Origin: an uncultured Caulobacterales bacterium
GTDB taxonomy: Bacteria > Pseudomonadota > Alphaproteobacteria > Caulobacterales > Maricaulaceae
NCBI GenBank assembly: GCA_938003545.1
Contig: CALKXY010000014.1
Span: forward strand, 1 to 64,000
Length of the DNA stretch: 64,000 nt
Reading direction: 5' to 3'
Every line of letters starts with the position of its first letter. Positions within the stretch are counted from its first letter, which is position 1. Below the pieces are notes generated by a model. The model saw only the letters and a program-made list of their open reading frames with translations. It was not told where the DNA came from and did no database searches. The translations under genes were made by a program, and so were the position numbers. Below, piece after piece: positions 1 through 9,510 of the stretch.

Positions 1-1
1 C

Positions 2-604
2 GCGCCTGACACATCGCCGCGCGGCGATGGCGTCGCCAATGACGACGCCTATGATATGGGGCAGGGCGCGGGTTTTTATGTCGATGCAACGCAGACGCCT
101 TGGGCTGAGCATTTTCAGATGAAAACCTATATCGAAGATGAATTACCGCATCTTATCGCCAAAGCATTTCCTGCTGCCGATATGTCTCGCCAAGGCATTA
201 CAGGTCACAGCATGGGCGGGCACGGCGCGTTGACCATCGGGTTGCGTAATCCCGATACATTCAAATCCATCTCCGCCTTTTCGCCCATCGTTAGTCCAAT
301 GAACTGCCCTTGGGGCGAGAAAGCCCTGTCGGGATATTTGGGCGATGACCGCACGTCTTGGGCGCAATATGATGCGTGTGAGTTGATCAAAAACGGCGCG
401 GGGCCAACGGCATTGCTGATTGAACAAGGTCTCGGTGATGATTTCTTAGCGGAGCAATTAAAGCCAGAGCTCATCGAGGCCGCATGTGAAGGCACGGGTA
501 TCGATTTAACCGTTAATCGCCGCGCGGGATATGATCATAGCTATTATTTTATCTCGACCTACTTAGTAGATCACATTGCTTGGCATGCTGAAAAGCTGAC
601 ATAG
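2..604 (+). CDS. fghA: S-formylglutathione hydrolase (esterase D family), 5' end outside window
   Basis: Hydrolyses S-formylglutathione to formate and glutathione, the last step of glutathione-dependent formaldehyde detoxification in the cytoplasm. The reading frame is open to the left edge, and the residues before the first in-window ATG (position 56) read PDTSPRGDG, a family hallmark, so the true start lies upstream of the window. The nucleophile elbow GHSMGG, an acidic residue in GLGDDF and the histidine in GYDHSYYF form the alpha/beta-hydrolase triad. The C-terminus is complete (stop at 602-604). The usual partner, glutathione-dependent formaldehyde dehydrogenase, would be expected to the left but is not visible. 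Identification is firm; only the length is unknown. Confidence 0.93.
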   Translation, partial: APDTSPRGDGVANDDAYDMGQGAGFYVDATQTPWAEHFQMKTYIEDELPHLIAKAFPAADMSRQGITGHSMGGHGALTIGLRNPDTFKSISAFSPIVSPMNCPWGEKALSGYLGDDRTSWAQYDACELIKNGAGPTALLIEQGLGDDFLAEQLKPELIEAACEGTGIDLTVNRRAGYDHSYYFISTYLVDHIAWHAEKLT

Positions 605-645
605 GCATAAGGCCTCTGAATAATTTTAATGGCCGCAGGGAGTTT

Positions 646-1125
646 ATGGTGGTTAAAAAAACACTCGACCGAATTGACCGAGCTATTTTAAGGGCTTTGC
701 AAGCGGATGGGCGGATGACGAACTCTGACCTTTCTAAACACGTAAATCTGAGTGCTACACCCTGTCTTGAGCGAGTCCGCAGACTTGAACGTGACGGCTA
801 TATTGAAAGTTACCATGCAAAACTCAATGCTGACAAAGTGGATGCAGGATTCCTAGCCTTTATAACGCTCTCACTTGATCAAACGAATGAGAATATTTTT
901 GCAAAATTTAAGGCTAAGATCGCAGAAATTCCCGAAATCATGGAATGCCACATGGTTGGCGGAGGGGTGGATTACATCTTGAAAATTAGGACGGCCTCTA
1001 TGGCTGATTATCGTCGTCTTATGGAAGAGCGTTTTTCTGAAATCCCTGCTATCGCCTCTACAAGCAGCTATTTCGTTATGGAGTCTGCAAAGGATAGTCG
1101 ATTCTACCGCATTCCAAATGATTGA
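646..1125 (+). CDS. Lrp/AsnC family transcriptional regulator, probable PutR-type activator of putA
   Basis: A 159-residue regulator with an N-terminal winged helix-turn-helix (about residues 7-60, beginning LDRIDRAILRALQADGR) and a C-terminal RAM/AsnC ligand-binding domain (about 70-150, with the GGGVDYILKI core). Length is normal for the family. It sits 163 bp upstream of putA in the same orientation. In many alphaproteobacteria an Lrp-family protein (PutR) next to putA activates proline catabolism in response to proline, although it is usually divergent. The assignment to putA control is inferred from position; amino-acid-responsive regulation in general is well supported by the family. 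Confidence 0.85.
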   Translation: MVVKKTLDRIDRAILRALQADGRMTNSDLSKHVNLSATPCLERVRRLERDGYIESYHAKLNADKVDAGFLAFITLSLDQTNENIFAKFKAKIAEIPEIMECHMVGGGVDYILKIRTASMADYRRLMEERFSEIPAIASTSSYFVMESAKDSRFYRIPND

Positions 1126-1288
1126 GCCTTTATGCGATTGTCTGCTTTGATTGTTAATTTCAGCAATAATCACTATAAAGCGGTTAATTTACAGCACTAA
1201 ATATCTATAATTCCCTGTATTTGTTGGGATGTTCTGCTGCCTCTTATCTATGCTTTGGCTAAATTATAGCTTTGAGGGTGGTGAGGCG

Positions 1289-4200
1289 ATGCCGCAAAAA
1301 AAGACAAATGATTCACAGGTCTCTGTGGGTCTCGACTGGGTCAATATGGTTAAGTTTCAAGCCGAAGACTTAGCCGTTGAAAGCCTTCTAAATGACGTGC
1401 GTCCAGATGCTGCTGCGCTTGAAGACATTCAGGCGAAGGCTGCTGCTCTAGTTGAGGCATTTCGGGCGGATCCGAAACTCAAATCCTTGTTGGACGCTTT
1501 TTTACAAGAATACGGCCTATCGAATAATGAGGGCGTCGCGCTCATGTGTCTAGCCGAAGCTCTTTTGCGTGTCCCTGATGCCATGACCCGTGATGATTTG
1601 ATCGCAGACAAGATCGCCCCCGGAGATTGGGCCGCACATATCGGGGAAGGTACGACGCTTTTGGTTAATGCCTCGACATGGGGTTTGTTGATGACCGGTA
1701 AGATCATTTCTGGCGGGCAGTCATGGATGCAAAACCCTGTTACACTCATAAAGCGTTTGACGTCGAAAATGGGTGAGCCTGTTATTCGGATCGCTGTAGG
1801 GCGCGCGATGAAACTTCTTGGCGGTGAATTTGTGCTGGGAGAGACAATTAAAACCGCCATTGCGAGGGGTAAGAAGGCGTTTGGTCCTAATCAAATCTAC
1901 TCATTTGATATGTTGGGTGAGGGCGCGCGTACCGAGGCTGATGCTTTGCGGTATCTCGAGTCTTATTCTTTAGCGATCTCTACCGCGGCAAATATGGATG
2001 AAGCCGGCGATGTTACAGGCCGTTCTGGTGTGTCGGTCAAATTATCGGCGATTTTCTCGCGCTATGAATTTGCAAACCGCGATCAAGTTTTAGATGTGGT
2101 CGTTGCACGTTTGTCCCGTTTGGTTGAAGAGGCTCGTAGTTCAAATGTAAAGCTGACGGTCGACGCTGAGGAAGCGGATCGCTTGGAATTGTCACTTGAA
2201 GTTTTTGAACGCGTTGCTCGACAAACAGACTTATCCAACTGGCATGGATATGGGTTAGCCATTCAGGCCTATGGAAAAAGATCCCGCCGTGTGATTGCGT
2301 GGGTCGCGTCTCTTGCGCGTGAACTGGACTGCCAATTTATGGTGCGTTTGGTGAAAGGGGCCTATTGGGATGCCGAAATCAAACATGCGCAAGAATTAGG
2401 GTTTCGCGATTTTCCTGTCTTCACACGTAAATCGACAACTGATCTATCATATTTGGTTTGCGCACAGGATATGCTCGACAATACCGATGTTCTGTTCTGC
2501 CAATTTGCAACACATAATGCGCATACAGTTGCTGCCGTCATGCATCTAGGCGTAGGCTTCACATCACGCTTTGAATTCCAACGTCTTCACGGAATGGGCG
2601 AGGGCATTTATGAGGTTGCGCGGCGTCAGTATAGTGATTTCCCGACGGTTCGTATTTACGCGCCCGTAGGCGGGCACAAAGACCTACTTGCATATTTGGT
2701 TCGCCGACTTCTTGAGAACGGGGCGAATAGTTCTTTTGTCAATCGCTTCATGGATGCTGATGTGCCTGCAAATGACATCGTACGAGATCCCGTATCCGTA
2801 ACCCGTCGTTATGCCGAAAAGGCGCATCCGCAAATCCTTAAACCAGAAAGTATATTTGGTATGTCACGTTCCAACTCAAAGGGTCTCGACTTGACTGATC
2901 CAGCCCTCATGAAACAGCTAAATCCCGTCATTGAAGCCGTTTACGGCGAGACCTTTGCTGTCCAGTCTGTGACCTCGATTGATATGTTAAATTCAAATGG
3001 TCAGACGAGTATTTTAAACCCATTTGATCCTAATGATGTCTTGGGAACGGTTACATCGGCAGACCCAACGCGTTTGGATGCAGTCTTTACTGTAGCCAAA
3101 GCGGCACAGCCTGACTGGAATAGGCGAGGTGGAGTAGTGCGCGCTACAATCCTAAAGGCCGCTGCTGACCTGTTAGAAGCCCGCACAATGCGGTTCATGG
3201 CTATCCTCATGCGAGAAGCGGGGAAGACACATGGTGATGCTTTAGCTGAAGTCAGGGAGGCTATTGATTTTCTAAGATATTATGCGGCCCAAGCCGCAGC
3301 GGAGTTTGAAACCGGAGAGGCATTACCGGGACCAACGGGGGAGTCTAATACACTCCACCTTTCAGGACGTGGTGTTTTTGTCTGTATTTCACCTTGGAAT
3401 TTTCCACTCGCAATTTTCCTAGGGCAAGTTGCGGCCGCGCTCGCCGCAGGCAATGCGGTTATCGCGAAACCTGCTGAACAAACGCCAATCATTTCGGTTG
3501 AAGCCACGCGTTTGCTTATTGAAGCGGGCGTACCGACCGCAATTTTGAATACTGTGCTAGGCGGCGGCGATGTGGGAGCAGGTTTAACGCGTCACCCAGA
3601 TGTCGCTGGTGTCGCTTTTACGGGCAGTACCGCGACAGCAAAGTTGATAAATTTAACGCTCGCCCAAAAAGATGGCCCAATTGTACCTATGATCGCGGAA
3701 ACGGGCGGTCAGAATGTTATGTTCGTCGATAGTACCGCGCTTTTGGAGCAAGTGGCTGATGATGTGGTAAACTCTGCATTTGGCTCTGCGGGGCAAAGAT
3801 GTTCAGCTTTGCGCGTTCTATATCTTCAAACTGATATAGCGGACACAGCATTGGAGATGATCCGAGGCGCGATGGATATGCTTGCAGTTGGTAACCCAAG
3901 GCTTCTCGCATCGGATGTTGGTCCCATTATTGATGCGCCTGCTGCAGATGCTTTGAGAAGCCACATTGCAAATTTTAGGGCGAAGGGGTTTAAGTCACAT
4001 CATACAAAGATGGGTGAAGAGACCAAACAAGGGTATTTCGTGGCGCCGCACCTGTTCGAAATAAATGCGATCGCGGATTTGGAAAAAGAAAACTTTGGGC
4101 CAATACTCCATGTCATTCGATATGAAGCCTCTGCACTGGACGCAACATTGAGCGAAGCCTTCTCTACAGGGTTTGGTCTAACCTTGGGTGTCCATACGCG

Positions 4201-4435
4201 CATGGATCAACGATGGGAGAAAATTTTCCAACGTGCGCCTGTCGGGAATACTTACGTTAATCGGAATATGACAGGCGCGGTTGTTGGGTCGCAACCTTTT
4301 GGCGGACAGGGCTTGTCAGGGACAGGCTTTAAAGCGGGAGGTCCGCGCTATATTTATCGTTTTGCGACTGAAAAAACATTGACGATAAATACAATGGCAT
4401 CAGGCGGAAACACAGAGTTGCTTACGTTGGATTAA
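1289..4435 (+). CDS. putA: Bifunctional proline dehydrogenase / L-glutamate gamma-semialdehyde dehydrogenase
   Basis: Oxidises proline to glutamate in two steps. The N-terminal half is an FAD-dependent proline dehydrogenase barrel (motifs DAEEADRLELS and RLVKGAYWDAEI) and the C-terminal half an NAD-dependent aldehyde dehydrogenase with the active-site loop GQRCSALR and glutamate motif AETGGQN. At about 1048 residues it matches short PutA proteins that lack the ribbon-helix-helix DNA-binding domain of E. coli PutA; a separate Lrp-type regulator lies just upstream. An ATG at 1229 is also in frame, but 1289 is chosen because GAGG precedes it and the 20 extra residues are hydrophobic and unlike the family. 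The stop overlaps the convergent DsbA-like gene by 4 bp. Confidence 0.95.
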   Translation: MPQKKTNDSQVSVGLDWVNMVKFQAEDLAVESLLNDVRPDAAALEDIQAKAAALVEAFRADPKLKSLLDAFLQEYGLSNNEGVALMCLAEALLRVPDAMTRDDLIADKIAPGDWAAHIGEGTTLLVNASTWGLLMTGKIISGGQSWMQNPVTLIKRLTSKMGEPVIRIAVGRAMKLLGGEFVLGETIKTAIARGKKAFGPNQIYSFDMLGEGARTEADALRYLESYSLAISTAANMDEAGDVTGRSGVSVKLSAIFSRYEFANRDQVLDVVVARLSRLVEEARSSNVKLTVDAEEADRLELSLEVFERVARQTDLSNWHGYGLAIQAYGKRSRRVIAWVASLARELDCQFMVRLVKGAYWDAEIKHAQELGFRDFPVFTRKSTTDLSYLVCAQDMLDNTDVLFCQFATHNAHTVAAVMHLGVGFTSRFEFQRLHGMGEGIYEVARRQYSDFPTVRIYAPVGGHKDLLAYLVRRLLENGANSSFVNRFMDADVPANDIVRDPVSVTRRYAEKAHPQILKPESIFGMSRSNSKGLDLTDPALMKQLNPVIEAVYGETFAVQSVTSIDMLNSNGQTSILNPFDPNDVLGTVTSADPTRLDAVFTVAKAAQPDWNRRGGVVRATILKAAADLLEARTMRFMAILMREAGKTHGDALAEVREAIDFLRYYAAQAAAEFETGEALPGPTGESNTLHLSGRGVFVCISPWNFPLAIFLGQVAAALAAGNAVIAKPAEQTPIISVEATRLLIEAGVPTAILNTVLGGGDVGAGLTRHPDVAGVAFTGSTATAKLINLTLAQKDGPIVPMIAETGGQNVMFVDSTALLEQVADDVVNSAFGSAGQRCSALRVLYLQTDIADTALEMIRGAMDMLAVGNPRLLASDVGPIIDAPAADALRSHIANFRAKGFKSHHTKMGEETKQGYFVAPHLFEINAIADLEKENFGPILHVIRYEASALDATLSEAFSTGFGLTLGVHTRMDQRWEKIFQRAPVGNTYVNRNMTGAVVGSQPFGGQGLSGTGFKAGGPRYIYRFATEKTLTINTMASGGNTELLTLD

Positions 4436-5079
4436 GCGGGTGGCGCGTCTTGGAGTTGTTTCAGGATGTTTGTGAAGTTATCGACTCCTTGTGCCCCTGT
4501 CACAAGGTGCTTGCGGTCAAAGATGACGGCGGGAACACCGCTGATACCTTGCTGAATCCAGAAACTTTGTTCCTGTCGAACACTGTCTGCGAATCTTTGG
4601 TCGGCCAATACAGAATGTGCCTCGGCGTGATCGAGGCCAATGCTGCTCGCGATATCTGCTAAAACAGTATCATCCGAGAGATTGCGTCCGTCTGTAAAAT
4701 GTGCGGAAAACATTGCCAGTTTCAGGTCAGACTTACGGCCATGCTCTCCAGCCCAATGTAGTAATTGATGCGTATTGAACGTGTTGTGCATATGAGAGTC
4801 GTCTGTGAAGTTAAAATCGAACTCTAAATCAGAGCCAATCTTGGTCATGTTGGTACGGTTTTGAGCAGATTGTTCAGGGGTGGAGCCGTATTTTTCAGCT
4901 AAATGCTCACGCACATTTTGTCCTTCGGGCGGCATTTTTGGGTTCAGTTCAAAGGGATGCCAGTGGACCTCGTGCTCGGTTTTCGTGTTCTCTAAGGCTT
5001 TTAACAATTGACGATATCCAATGATGCACCACGGGCACATCACGTCAGAGACAATATCGATACGGAGGGGTTCGGTCAT
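4432..5079 (-). CDS. DsbA family oxidoreductase (FrnE-like)
   Basis: A 215-residue thioredoxin-fold protein with a CPWC redox motif at residues 15-18 (DVMCPWCIIGYRQ) and the alpha-helical insertion of the FrnE/HCCA-isomerase branch of the DsbA family. There is no signal peptide, so it is probably cytoplasmic, as FrnE proteins are. It lies 24 bp downstream of the flavin oxidoreductase gene and could be the last gene of the FAH-hpaR-LLM transcript. Related proteins include 2-hydroxychromene-2-carboxylate isomerases, but the intact CPWC pair favours a thiol oxidoreductase. The substrate is unknown. Confidence 0.88.
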   Translation of the reverse strand: MTEPLRIDIVSDVMCPWCIIGYRQLLKALENTKTEHEVHWHPFELNPKMPPEGQNVREHLAEKYGSTPEQSAQNRTNMTKIGSDLEFDFNFTDDSHMHNTFNTHQLLHWAGEHGRKSDLKLAMFSAHFTDGRNLSDDTVLADIASSIGLDHAEAHSVLADQRFADSVRQEQSFWIQQGISGVPAVIFDRKHLVTGAQGVDNFTNILKQLQDAPPA

Positions 5080-5103
5080 GGCATGCCCTTTAGTGTTGAG
5101 CCT

Positions 5104-6117
5104 TTAGGCCGCTTTTAGCGTTTTTCTGAGCACATCTCGAGCATCCATTGTCAACTCTAATGAGCGTAATCGAGCGGCGTGATCATGGAAGTTCTTCGCA
5201 ATGATGATCTCGTCGGGTTGTAGCTTTTCATAAAAGAACGATAGGCGCTCCGCGACAGTCTCAACTGTACCAACGGCGCTGACTTGCAACATGGATTCGA
5301 CATGCGAAGCGATGTGCTGTGGTACCTTAAACCCGCGAACAGGGCGTGGTGTGAGGCCGCGTTGATTTGTTATAATTCCAACGAAAGCCTGAACCAAAGT
5401 TGAGAAGTGGTAATAGGCGTCTTCTTCCGTATCGGCGGCAAACACGTTACAGGCCATCATGAAATAGGGTTTGTCCAAATGCGAAGAGGGAATGAAATTG
5501 TTCCTGTAAACCTCTGCAGCTTGAAACAAATGGCTGGGCGCAAAATGAGAGGCAAAAGCATAGGGCAGCCCAAGGCGCGCCGCGAGTTGTGCGCCAAATA
5601 AACTTGACCCTAAAATCCAGACGGGAACATTTGTGCCTTCTCCCGGAATGGCCCGTACGGAGGTGGTGGCCCCATTCTGGGGTGCCGCGAGATATTGAAT
5701 GAGTTCTTGAACATCTGTTGGAAAATTATTCGCAGCCTGCTCATAGTCCTTTCTTAGTGCATTTATGACGCCCATATCGCCGCCCGGTGCACGGCCTAAC
5801 CCAAGGTCAATGCGCCCAGGGTGTAGAGTTTCTAAAGTCCCAAATTGTTCTGCGATGAGTAAGGGGGCGTGATTGGGCAGCATGATGCCGCCAGACCCCA
5901 AACGGATGTGTTTTGTCTGCGCGGCAACATGCGCAATTAGAACAGAGGTCGCAGAGCTGGCGACGCTTTTTATGTTGTGATGTTCTGCATACCAGACGCG
6001 ATTATACCCGAGCGTTTCGGCGTGTTGCGCGAGGGCGACGCTGTCAGAGAAACTTTTTGATATACTTCCGCCTTCGATGACTTGGGCGAGGTCCAGAATT
6101 GAAAACGGAAGGGTCAT
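5104..6117 (-). CDS. LLM class flavin-dependent oxidoreductase (bacterial luciferase-like)
   Basis: A 337-residue single-domain TIM barrel of the luciferase-like monooxygenase family. It shows the typical start (a short FSILDLAQ segment), the YAEHHN motif near residue 45, [13 protein letters not shown] for flavin binding, and [10 protein letters not shown]. This pattern matches the YhbW-type subfamily annotated as MsnO8-like or alkanal monooxygenase-like proteins, which use FMNH2 or F420-type cofactors; the true substrate is unknown. It follows hpaR after 89 bp on the same strand and precedes the DsbA-like gene, so it may be cotranscribed with the aromatic-degradation genes, but a role in that pathway is only a guess. 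Confidence 0.87.
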   Translation of the reverse strand: MTLPFSILDLAQVIEGGSISKSFSDSVALAQHAETLGYNRVWYAEHHNIKSVASSATSVLIAHVAAQTKHIRLGSGGIMLPNHAPLLIAEQFGTLETLHPGRIDLGLGRAPGGDMGVINALRKDYEQAANNFPTDVQELIQYLAAPQNGATTSVRAIPGEGTNVPVWILGSSLFGAQLAARLGLPYAFASHFAPSHLFQAAEVYRNNFIPSSHLDKPYFMMACNVFAADTEEDAYYHFSTLVQAFVGIITNQRGLTPRPVRGFKVPQHIASHVESMLQVSAVGTVETVAERLSFFYEKLQPDEIIIAKNFHDHAARLRSLELTMDARDVLRKTLKAA

Positions 6118-6206
6118 TGTTAGGTGCCTCTAGGGAGGTCTTCACCGAAGAGGCCTTTCTGTAATAAATCAAGGCCAAGCCTCAGCTTTACCCTATGATT
6201 CAAAGC

Positions 6207-6635
6207 TCACAGATTTCCGATATTGTCGAGCAGTACGTAGAGCTCAGCGAGTTTTTTCTTACCAATTTGCGACTCAATTGCTTTATATTCAGCCTCGCTC
6301 AAAGGCGACATTCCATCATAAAGATTGCGGCCTTTCTCGGCGAGGCGGATTCGTTTTCTGCGATTGTCACCTTCAACTGCGAATCGTTTGACTAGCTCTT
6401 GCTCTTCCAAAGATTTCAGAATGCGCGTCAAACTTGGCATTAAAAGCATTGTTTTTTCAGCCAAAGCCGTCGCCTCGATACCATCCGAACCATATAGCGC
6501 GCGTACGACGCGCCATTGTTGTTCGGTGATATTGTGATCACGCAGGATAGGACGAAAGTGCGACATCACACTTTCACGCGCTCTCAAAAGCGCCATGGGC
6601 AGGTTCTTTTGAAAGTCGCGCAATTCATTGGTCAT
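6207..6635 (-). CDS. hpaR: MarR-family regulator of homoprotocatechuate degradation
   Basis: A 142-residue MarR-type winged-helix protein. The N-terminus (LPMALLRARESVMSHFRP) and the ITEQQWRVVRAL helix are characteristic of HpaR, the repressor of the homoprotocatechuate meta-cleavage operon that is released by pathway aromatics. It lies 3 bp downstream of the FAH-family gene, so the two are surely cotranscribed, and next to hpaF and hpaE on the opposite strand. The perfect palindrome at 7534-7549 in the divergent promoter region is the obvious candidate operator. The family call is strong; the ligand and operator are inferred. Confidence 0.9.
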   Translation of the reverse strand: MTNELRDFQKNLPMALLRARESVMSHFRPILRDHNITEQQWRVVRALYGSDGIEATALAEKTMLLMPSLTRILKSLEEQELVKRFAVEGDNRRKRIRLAEKGRNLYDGMSPLSEAEYKAIESQIGKKKLAELYVLLDNIGNL

Positions 6636-6638
6636 GGA

Positions 6639-7499
6639 CTAGACTATTTCGTCTTTGACTTCATTACGCAAGGTGCCGACTGCTGGGCAAGTTACCTCTA
6701 CCACGTCACCTGGAACCAAATATTTCGGTGGATCGAAACGCGCACCCGCGCCATTTGGCGTGCCTGTTGCGATAATGTCGCCGGCTTTTAGTCGTGCAAA
6801 TTTTGACAAATATTCAATCTGGAACTCAATCGGGAACATCATGTTCGATGTGTGGTCATCCTGACGTAGCTCTCCGTTGACGCGGGTTTGAATCTGCAAG
6901 TCTGTCAAGTCAATATCGTCAGTCAAAGGCACCATCCAAGGCCCAAGCCCGCCAGACTTTTCAAAGTTTTTGCCTTGTGTGACATTGAATTTCGCATGGC
7001 GAACCCAATCGCGAAGTGTGCCTTCATTCATAACGCAAAGCCCTGCGATATGATCACGGGCATTCTCGCGTTTAATACGACGGCCTTCTTTACCGATGAT
7101 GACGACGATTTCGCCTTCATAGTCGAGCTGATGTGATTCCGGTGGACGTTCGATGTTTTGTCCGTGGCCAACAAAGCTTTCGCGAGAGCGCATAAAGACT
7201 GACGGATTTTTTGGGGCTTCAGAGCCGTCTTTATATTCTGCGTTCCGATTGGCGTAGTTTACACCGATGCAGAAATATTTTTCTGCTGTCGTAATAGGCG
7301 GCAATAAAGTGACATCGTCTATATTAAGTGTGGCTGTGCCCGCTTCAACAGCGGCTTGCGCTTCAGCTAATTTATCTGCTTTTAAAACGCTGTGGAGATC
7401 ACTGAAGTTATCCGTGATGTCGACGATCTTGGTGGTGTCTGAATCCTTCAGTCCACCGAGTCTTTGTTCATCGTTATATAAGAATGTGACAAATTTCAT
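6639..7499 (-). CDS. Fumarylacetoacetate hydrolase family protein, probable HpaG-type isomerase/decarboxylase
   Basis: A 286-residue protein with an N-terminal beta domain and a C-terminal FAH catalytic domain (about residues 75-285). The metal-binding acidic cluster is visible in DYEGEIVVIIGKEGR, with FMRSRESFVGHG and a GTPNGAG loop. The family includes 2-hydroxyhepta-2,4-diene-1,7-dioate isomerase/5-oxopent-3-ene-1,2,5-tricarboxylate decarboxylase (HpaG). E. coli HpaG is a two-domain fusion, while many bacteria have single-domain versions of this size. Its place beside hpaR, hpaF and hpaE supports the HpaG role. FAH enzymes are versatile, so another acylpyruvate-like substrate is possible. 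Confidence 0.82.
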   Translation of the reverse strand: MKFVTFLYNDEQRLGGLKDSDTTKIVDITDNFSDLHSVLKADKLAEAQAAVEAGTATLNIDDVTLLPPITTAEKYFCIGVNYANRNAEYKDGSEAPKNPSVFMRSRESFVGHGQNIERPPESHQLDYEGEIVVIIGKEGRRIKRENARDHIAGLCVMNEGTLRDWVRHAKFNVTQGKNFEKSGGLGPWMVPLTDDIDLTDLQIQTRVNGELRQDDHTSNMMFPIEFQIEYLSKFARLKAGDIIATGTPNGAGARFDPPKYLVPGDVVEVTCPAVGTLRNEVKDEIV

Positions 7500-7533
7500 T
7501 TTTCTATTCCTTGACTTCTTGGTCTGAGAAGAT

Positions 7534-7549
7534 ACTTAACATGTTAAGT
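7534..7549. promoter_or_regulatory. Perfect 16-bp palindrome, candidate HpaR operator
   Basis: ACTTAACATGTTAAGT is an exact inverted repeat in the 70-bp gap between the leftward FAH-hpaR genes and the rightward hpaF-hpaE genes. A TTGACT at 7511-7516 could serve as a -35 element, which would place the palindrome over the -10 of the rightward promoter. MarR-family repressors bind palindromes of this size, so HpaR is the likely ligand. The palindrome is seen directly; the binding is inferred. Confidence 0.6.
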
Positions 7550-7569
7550 TTATTGGTCAAGGAGATTCC

Positions 7570-7962
7570 GTGCCGCATATTATCGTTGAGCATTCCAAAG
7601 GTATCGCAAAGACTCTCTATATACAGAGATTGCTGGGCAATCTGCATGAGGCGGCAATGAAAATGCCTGCGCTGCCAACGGGCGGTATTCGTACCCGCGC
7701 GCAGTCGTTTGAGCGTTACCGAGTCGGTGACGGCGCTCTTGGCAGAGAGTTTATTTATATCATCATACGGATCGGTCAGGGTCGGACGGATGAGATTAAG
7801 CGTGAAATCGGAGATACCTTATTTGAGGTTCTGACGGCATTCACAAAGGCGCATTTCGACGCCGGAAACCCACTCTCTCTCGGTCTTGAAATTCAAGAGA
7901 TCGAAAAAGACTGGACCTGGAAAAAGAACAATATCCACGACATCATAAAGGGTAAGAACTAA
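7570..7962 (+). CDS. hpaF: 5-carboxymethyl-2-hydroxymuconate delta-isomerase
   Basis: A 130-residue member of the CHMI branch of the tautomerase superfamily. It isomerises 5-carboxymethyl-2-hydroxymuconate during homoprotocatechuate (3,4-dihydroxyphenylacetate) meta-cleavage. The start is a GTG at 7570, preceded by a strong AAGGAG at 7559-7564, and it encodes Met-Pro-His. After removal of Met the exposed Pro is the catalytic base of this superfamily, which fixes the start. Length fits the family (about 126 residues). The stop overlaps the hpaE start by one base (TAATG), implying translational coupling. Confidence 0.9.
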   Translation: MPHIIVEHSKGIAKTLYIQRLLGNLHEAAMKMPALPTGGIRTRAQSFERYRVGDGALGREFIYIIIRIGQGRTDEIKREIGDTLFEVLTAFTKAHFDAGNPLSLGLEIQEIEKDWTWKKNNIHDIIKGKN

Positions 7963-9497
7963 TGGCTAAAGTAACATTGAAAAAAAGCGATTTGGATAAA
8001 CGGATTGCTAAAGCACGTAAACATATGGCGCGGTTTCGTAAGGAACCTTTAGGCCATTTCATCAATGGTCGTCTTGTCAAAGGTAAATCAAAAGAGACTT
8101 TTGAAAATATTACGCCCGTTGATAATTCTCGTCTTGGCGATATCTGGTCTGGCACTGCCGCAGATATAGATGCAGCCTCTAATGCAGCGCATAAAGCGTT
8201 TCTTGATGGCTGGCGGGATATGGATGGCGCCAAACGCCGCGAGATTATGTATGCGATTGCGGACGGTATTGAGGCTCGCGCGGATGAAATCGCAATGGTC
8301 GAATCTATGGACACCGGACAACCAATTCGGTTTATGCAAAAAGCGGCCATTCGCGGCGCGGCAAACTTTCGCTTCTTTGGTGATAAAGCCGTCGAAGCGG
8401 GCAAAGGCCTAAGCCTTCCGGCAGCGCATCATCACAACTTCACAACGCGTCATCCTTTGGGTGCAGTGGGCGTTATTACGCCGTGGAACACACCGTTCAT
8501 GCTGTCGACATGGAAGATTGCGCCGGCTCTTGCTAGCGGCTGTACTGTTGTTCAGAAGCCTGCCGAGTTTTCGCCATATACGGCGATGTTGCTTTGCGAA
8601 ATTGCCTATGACGCAGGCTTGCCGAAAGGTGTCTTCAACGTCGTAAACGGTCTCGGCGAAAGTGCAGGTAAAGCCCTGACGGAACATCCACATATCAAAG
8701 CGGTTGCTTTTGTTGGCGAGAGCGTAACGGGGTCGCATATTCAAAGGCAGGCTGCGCCAACGCTGAAGCGTTTGCATCTCGAATTAGGCGGAAAAAACCC
8801 ATGTATCGTTTTTGACGATGCAGACATGGACCGCGCCTTGGATGCAGCTGTGTTTATGCAGTTCTCTCTGAATGGCGAACGTTGCACATCCTCTACCCGC
8901 CTTCTGGTGCAAGACAGTGTTTATGATGCGTTTACGGCAAAGGTCGCAGCGCGAATCAATAAAATCAAAGTTGGCCACCCGCTGGATTCGAACACTGAAA
9001 TCGGACCGCTTATTCATCCAACACATCATGAAAAAGTCATGAGCTATTTCGATATTGCCAAAGAAGATGGCGCGACAATTGCTGCTGGCGGCGCACGTAA
9101 GGGCAAAGAAGGTTGTTATGTCAAACCGACATTATTCACGGGCGCAACGAATGACATGCGCATTGCTCAAGAAGAGATTTTTGGTCCTGTTTTAACGGCG
9201 ATCCCGTTCAAAGATGAAGCTGAAGCCATCAGAATCGCGAATGATACGGAATACGGATTGACGGGTTATGTCTGGACTGAAAATTCCTCCAAAGGGATGC
9301 GAGTTGCAAAGCAACTTGAAGCAGGAATGATCTGGATTAACTCAGAAAATAACCGCCACTTACCCGCCCCATTCGGCGGTATGAAATCATCGGGTATTGG
9401 CCGTGATGGCGGTGACTGGTCGTTTGATTTTTATATGGAAACAAAAAACACCTGTGTCGCATATGGCACGCATAGTATTCCGAAATTAGGCGCGTAA
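7962..9497 (+). CDS. hpaE: 5-carboxymethyl-2-hydroxymuconate semialdehyde dehydrogenase
   Basis: A 511-residue NAD-dependent aldehyde dehydrogenase oxidising the ring-cleavage product of homoprotocatechuate. The catalytic cysteine lies in NGERCTSSTR, the general base in LELGGKNP, and the Rossmann segment in GVITPWNTPFML. The charged leader before HFINGRLV, the GERCTSSTR active site and the C-terminal ETKNTCVAYG-type end match HpaE over other dehydrogenases. It is coupled to hpaF and followed 13 bp later by a second aldehyde dehydrogenase gene. The dioxygenase (HpaD), hydratase (HpaH) and aldolase (HpaI) of the pathway are not in this window. Confidence 0.9.
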   Translation: MAKVTLKKSDLDKRIAKARKHMARFRKEPLGHFINGRLVKGKSKETFENITPVDNSRLGDIWSGTAADIDAASNAAHKAFLDGWRDMDGAKRREIMYAIADGIEARADEIAMVESMDTGQPIRFMQKAAIRGAANFRFFGDKAVEAGKGLSLPAAHHHNFTTRHPLGAVGVITPWNTPFMLSTWKIAPALASGCTVVQKPAEFSPYTAMLLCEIAYDAGLPKGVFNVVNGLGESAGKALTEHPHIKAVAFVGESVTGSHIQRQAAPTLKRLHLELGGKNPCIVFDDADMDRALDAAVFMQFSLNGERCTSSTRLLVQDSVYDAFTAKVAARINKIKVGHPLDSNTEIGPLIHPTHHEKVMSYFDIAKEDGATIAAGGARKGKEGCYVKPTLFTGATNDMRIAQEEIFGPVLTAIPFKDEAEAIRIANDTEYGLTGYVWTENSSKGMRVAKQLEAGMIWINSENNRHLPAPFGGMKSSGIGRDGGDWSFDFYMETKNTCVAYGTHSIPKLGA

Positions 9498-9510
9498 GCA
9501 GGAGGCCATT

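Noticed and set aside
1229-1288. Upstream in-frame ATG for putA (20 additional residues)
   Set aside because: The added residues (MFCCLLSMLWL...) are unlike PutA N-termini, and GAGG precedes the ATG at 1289.
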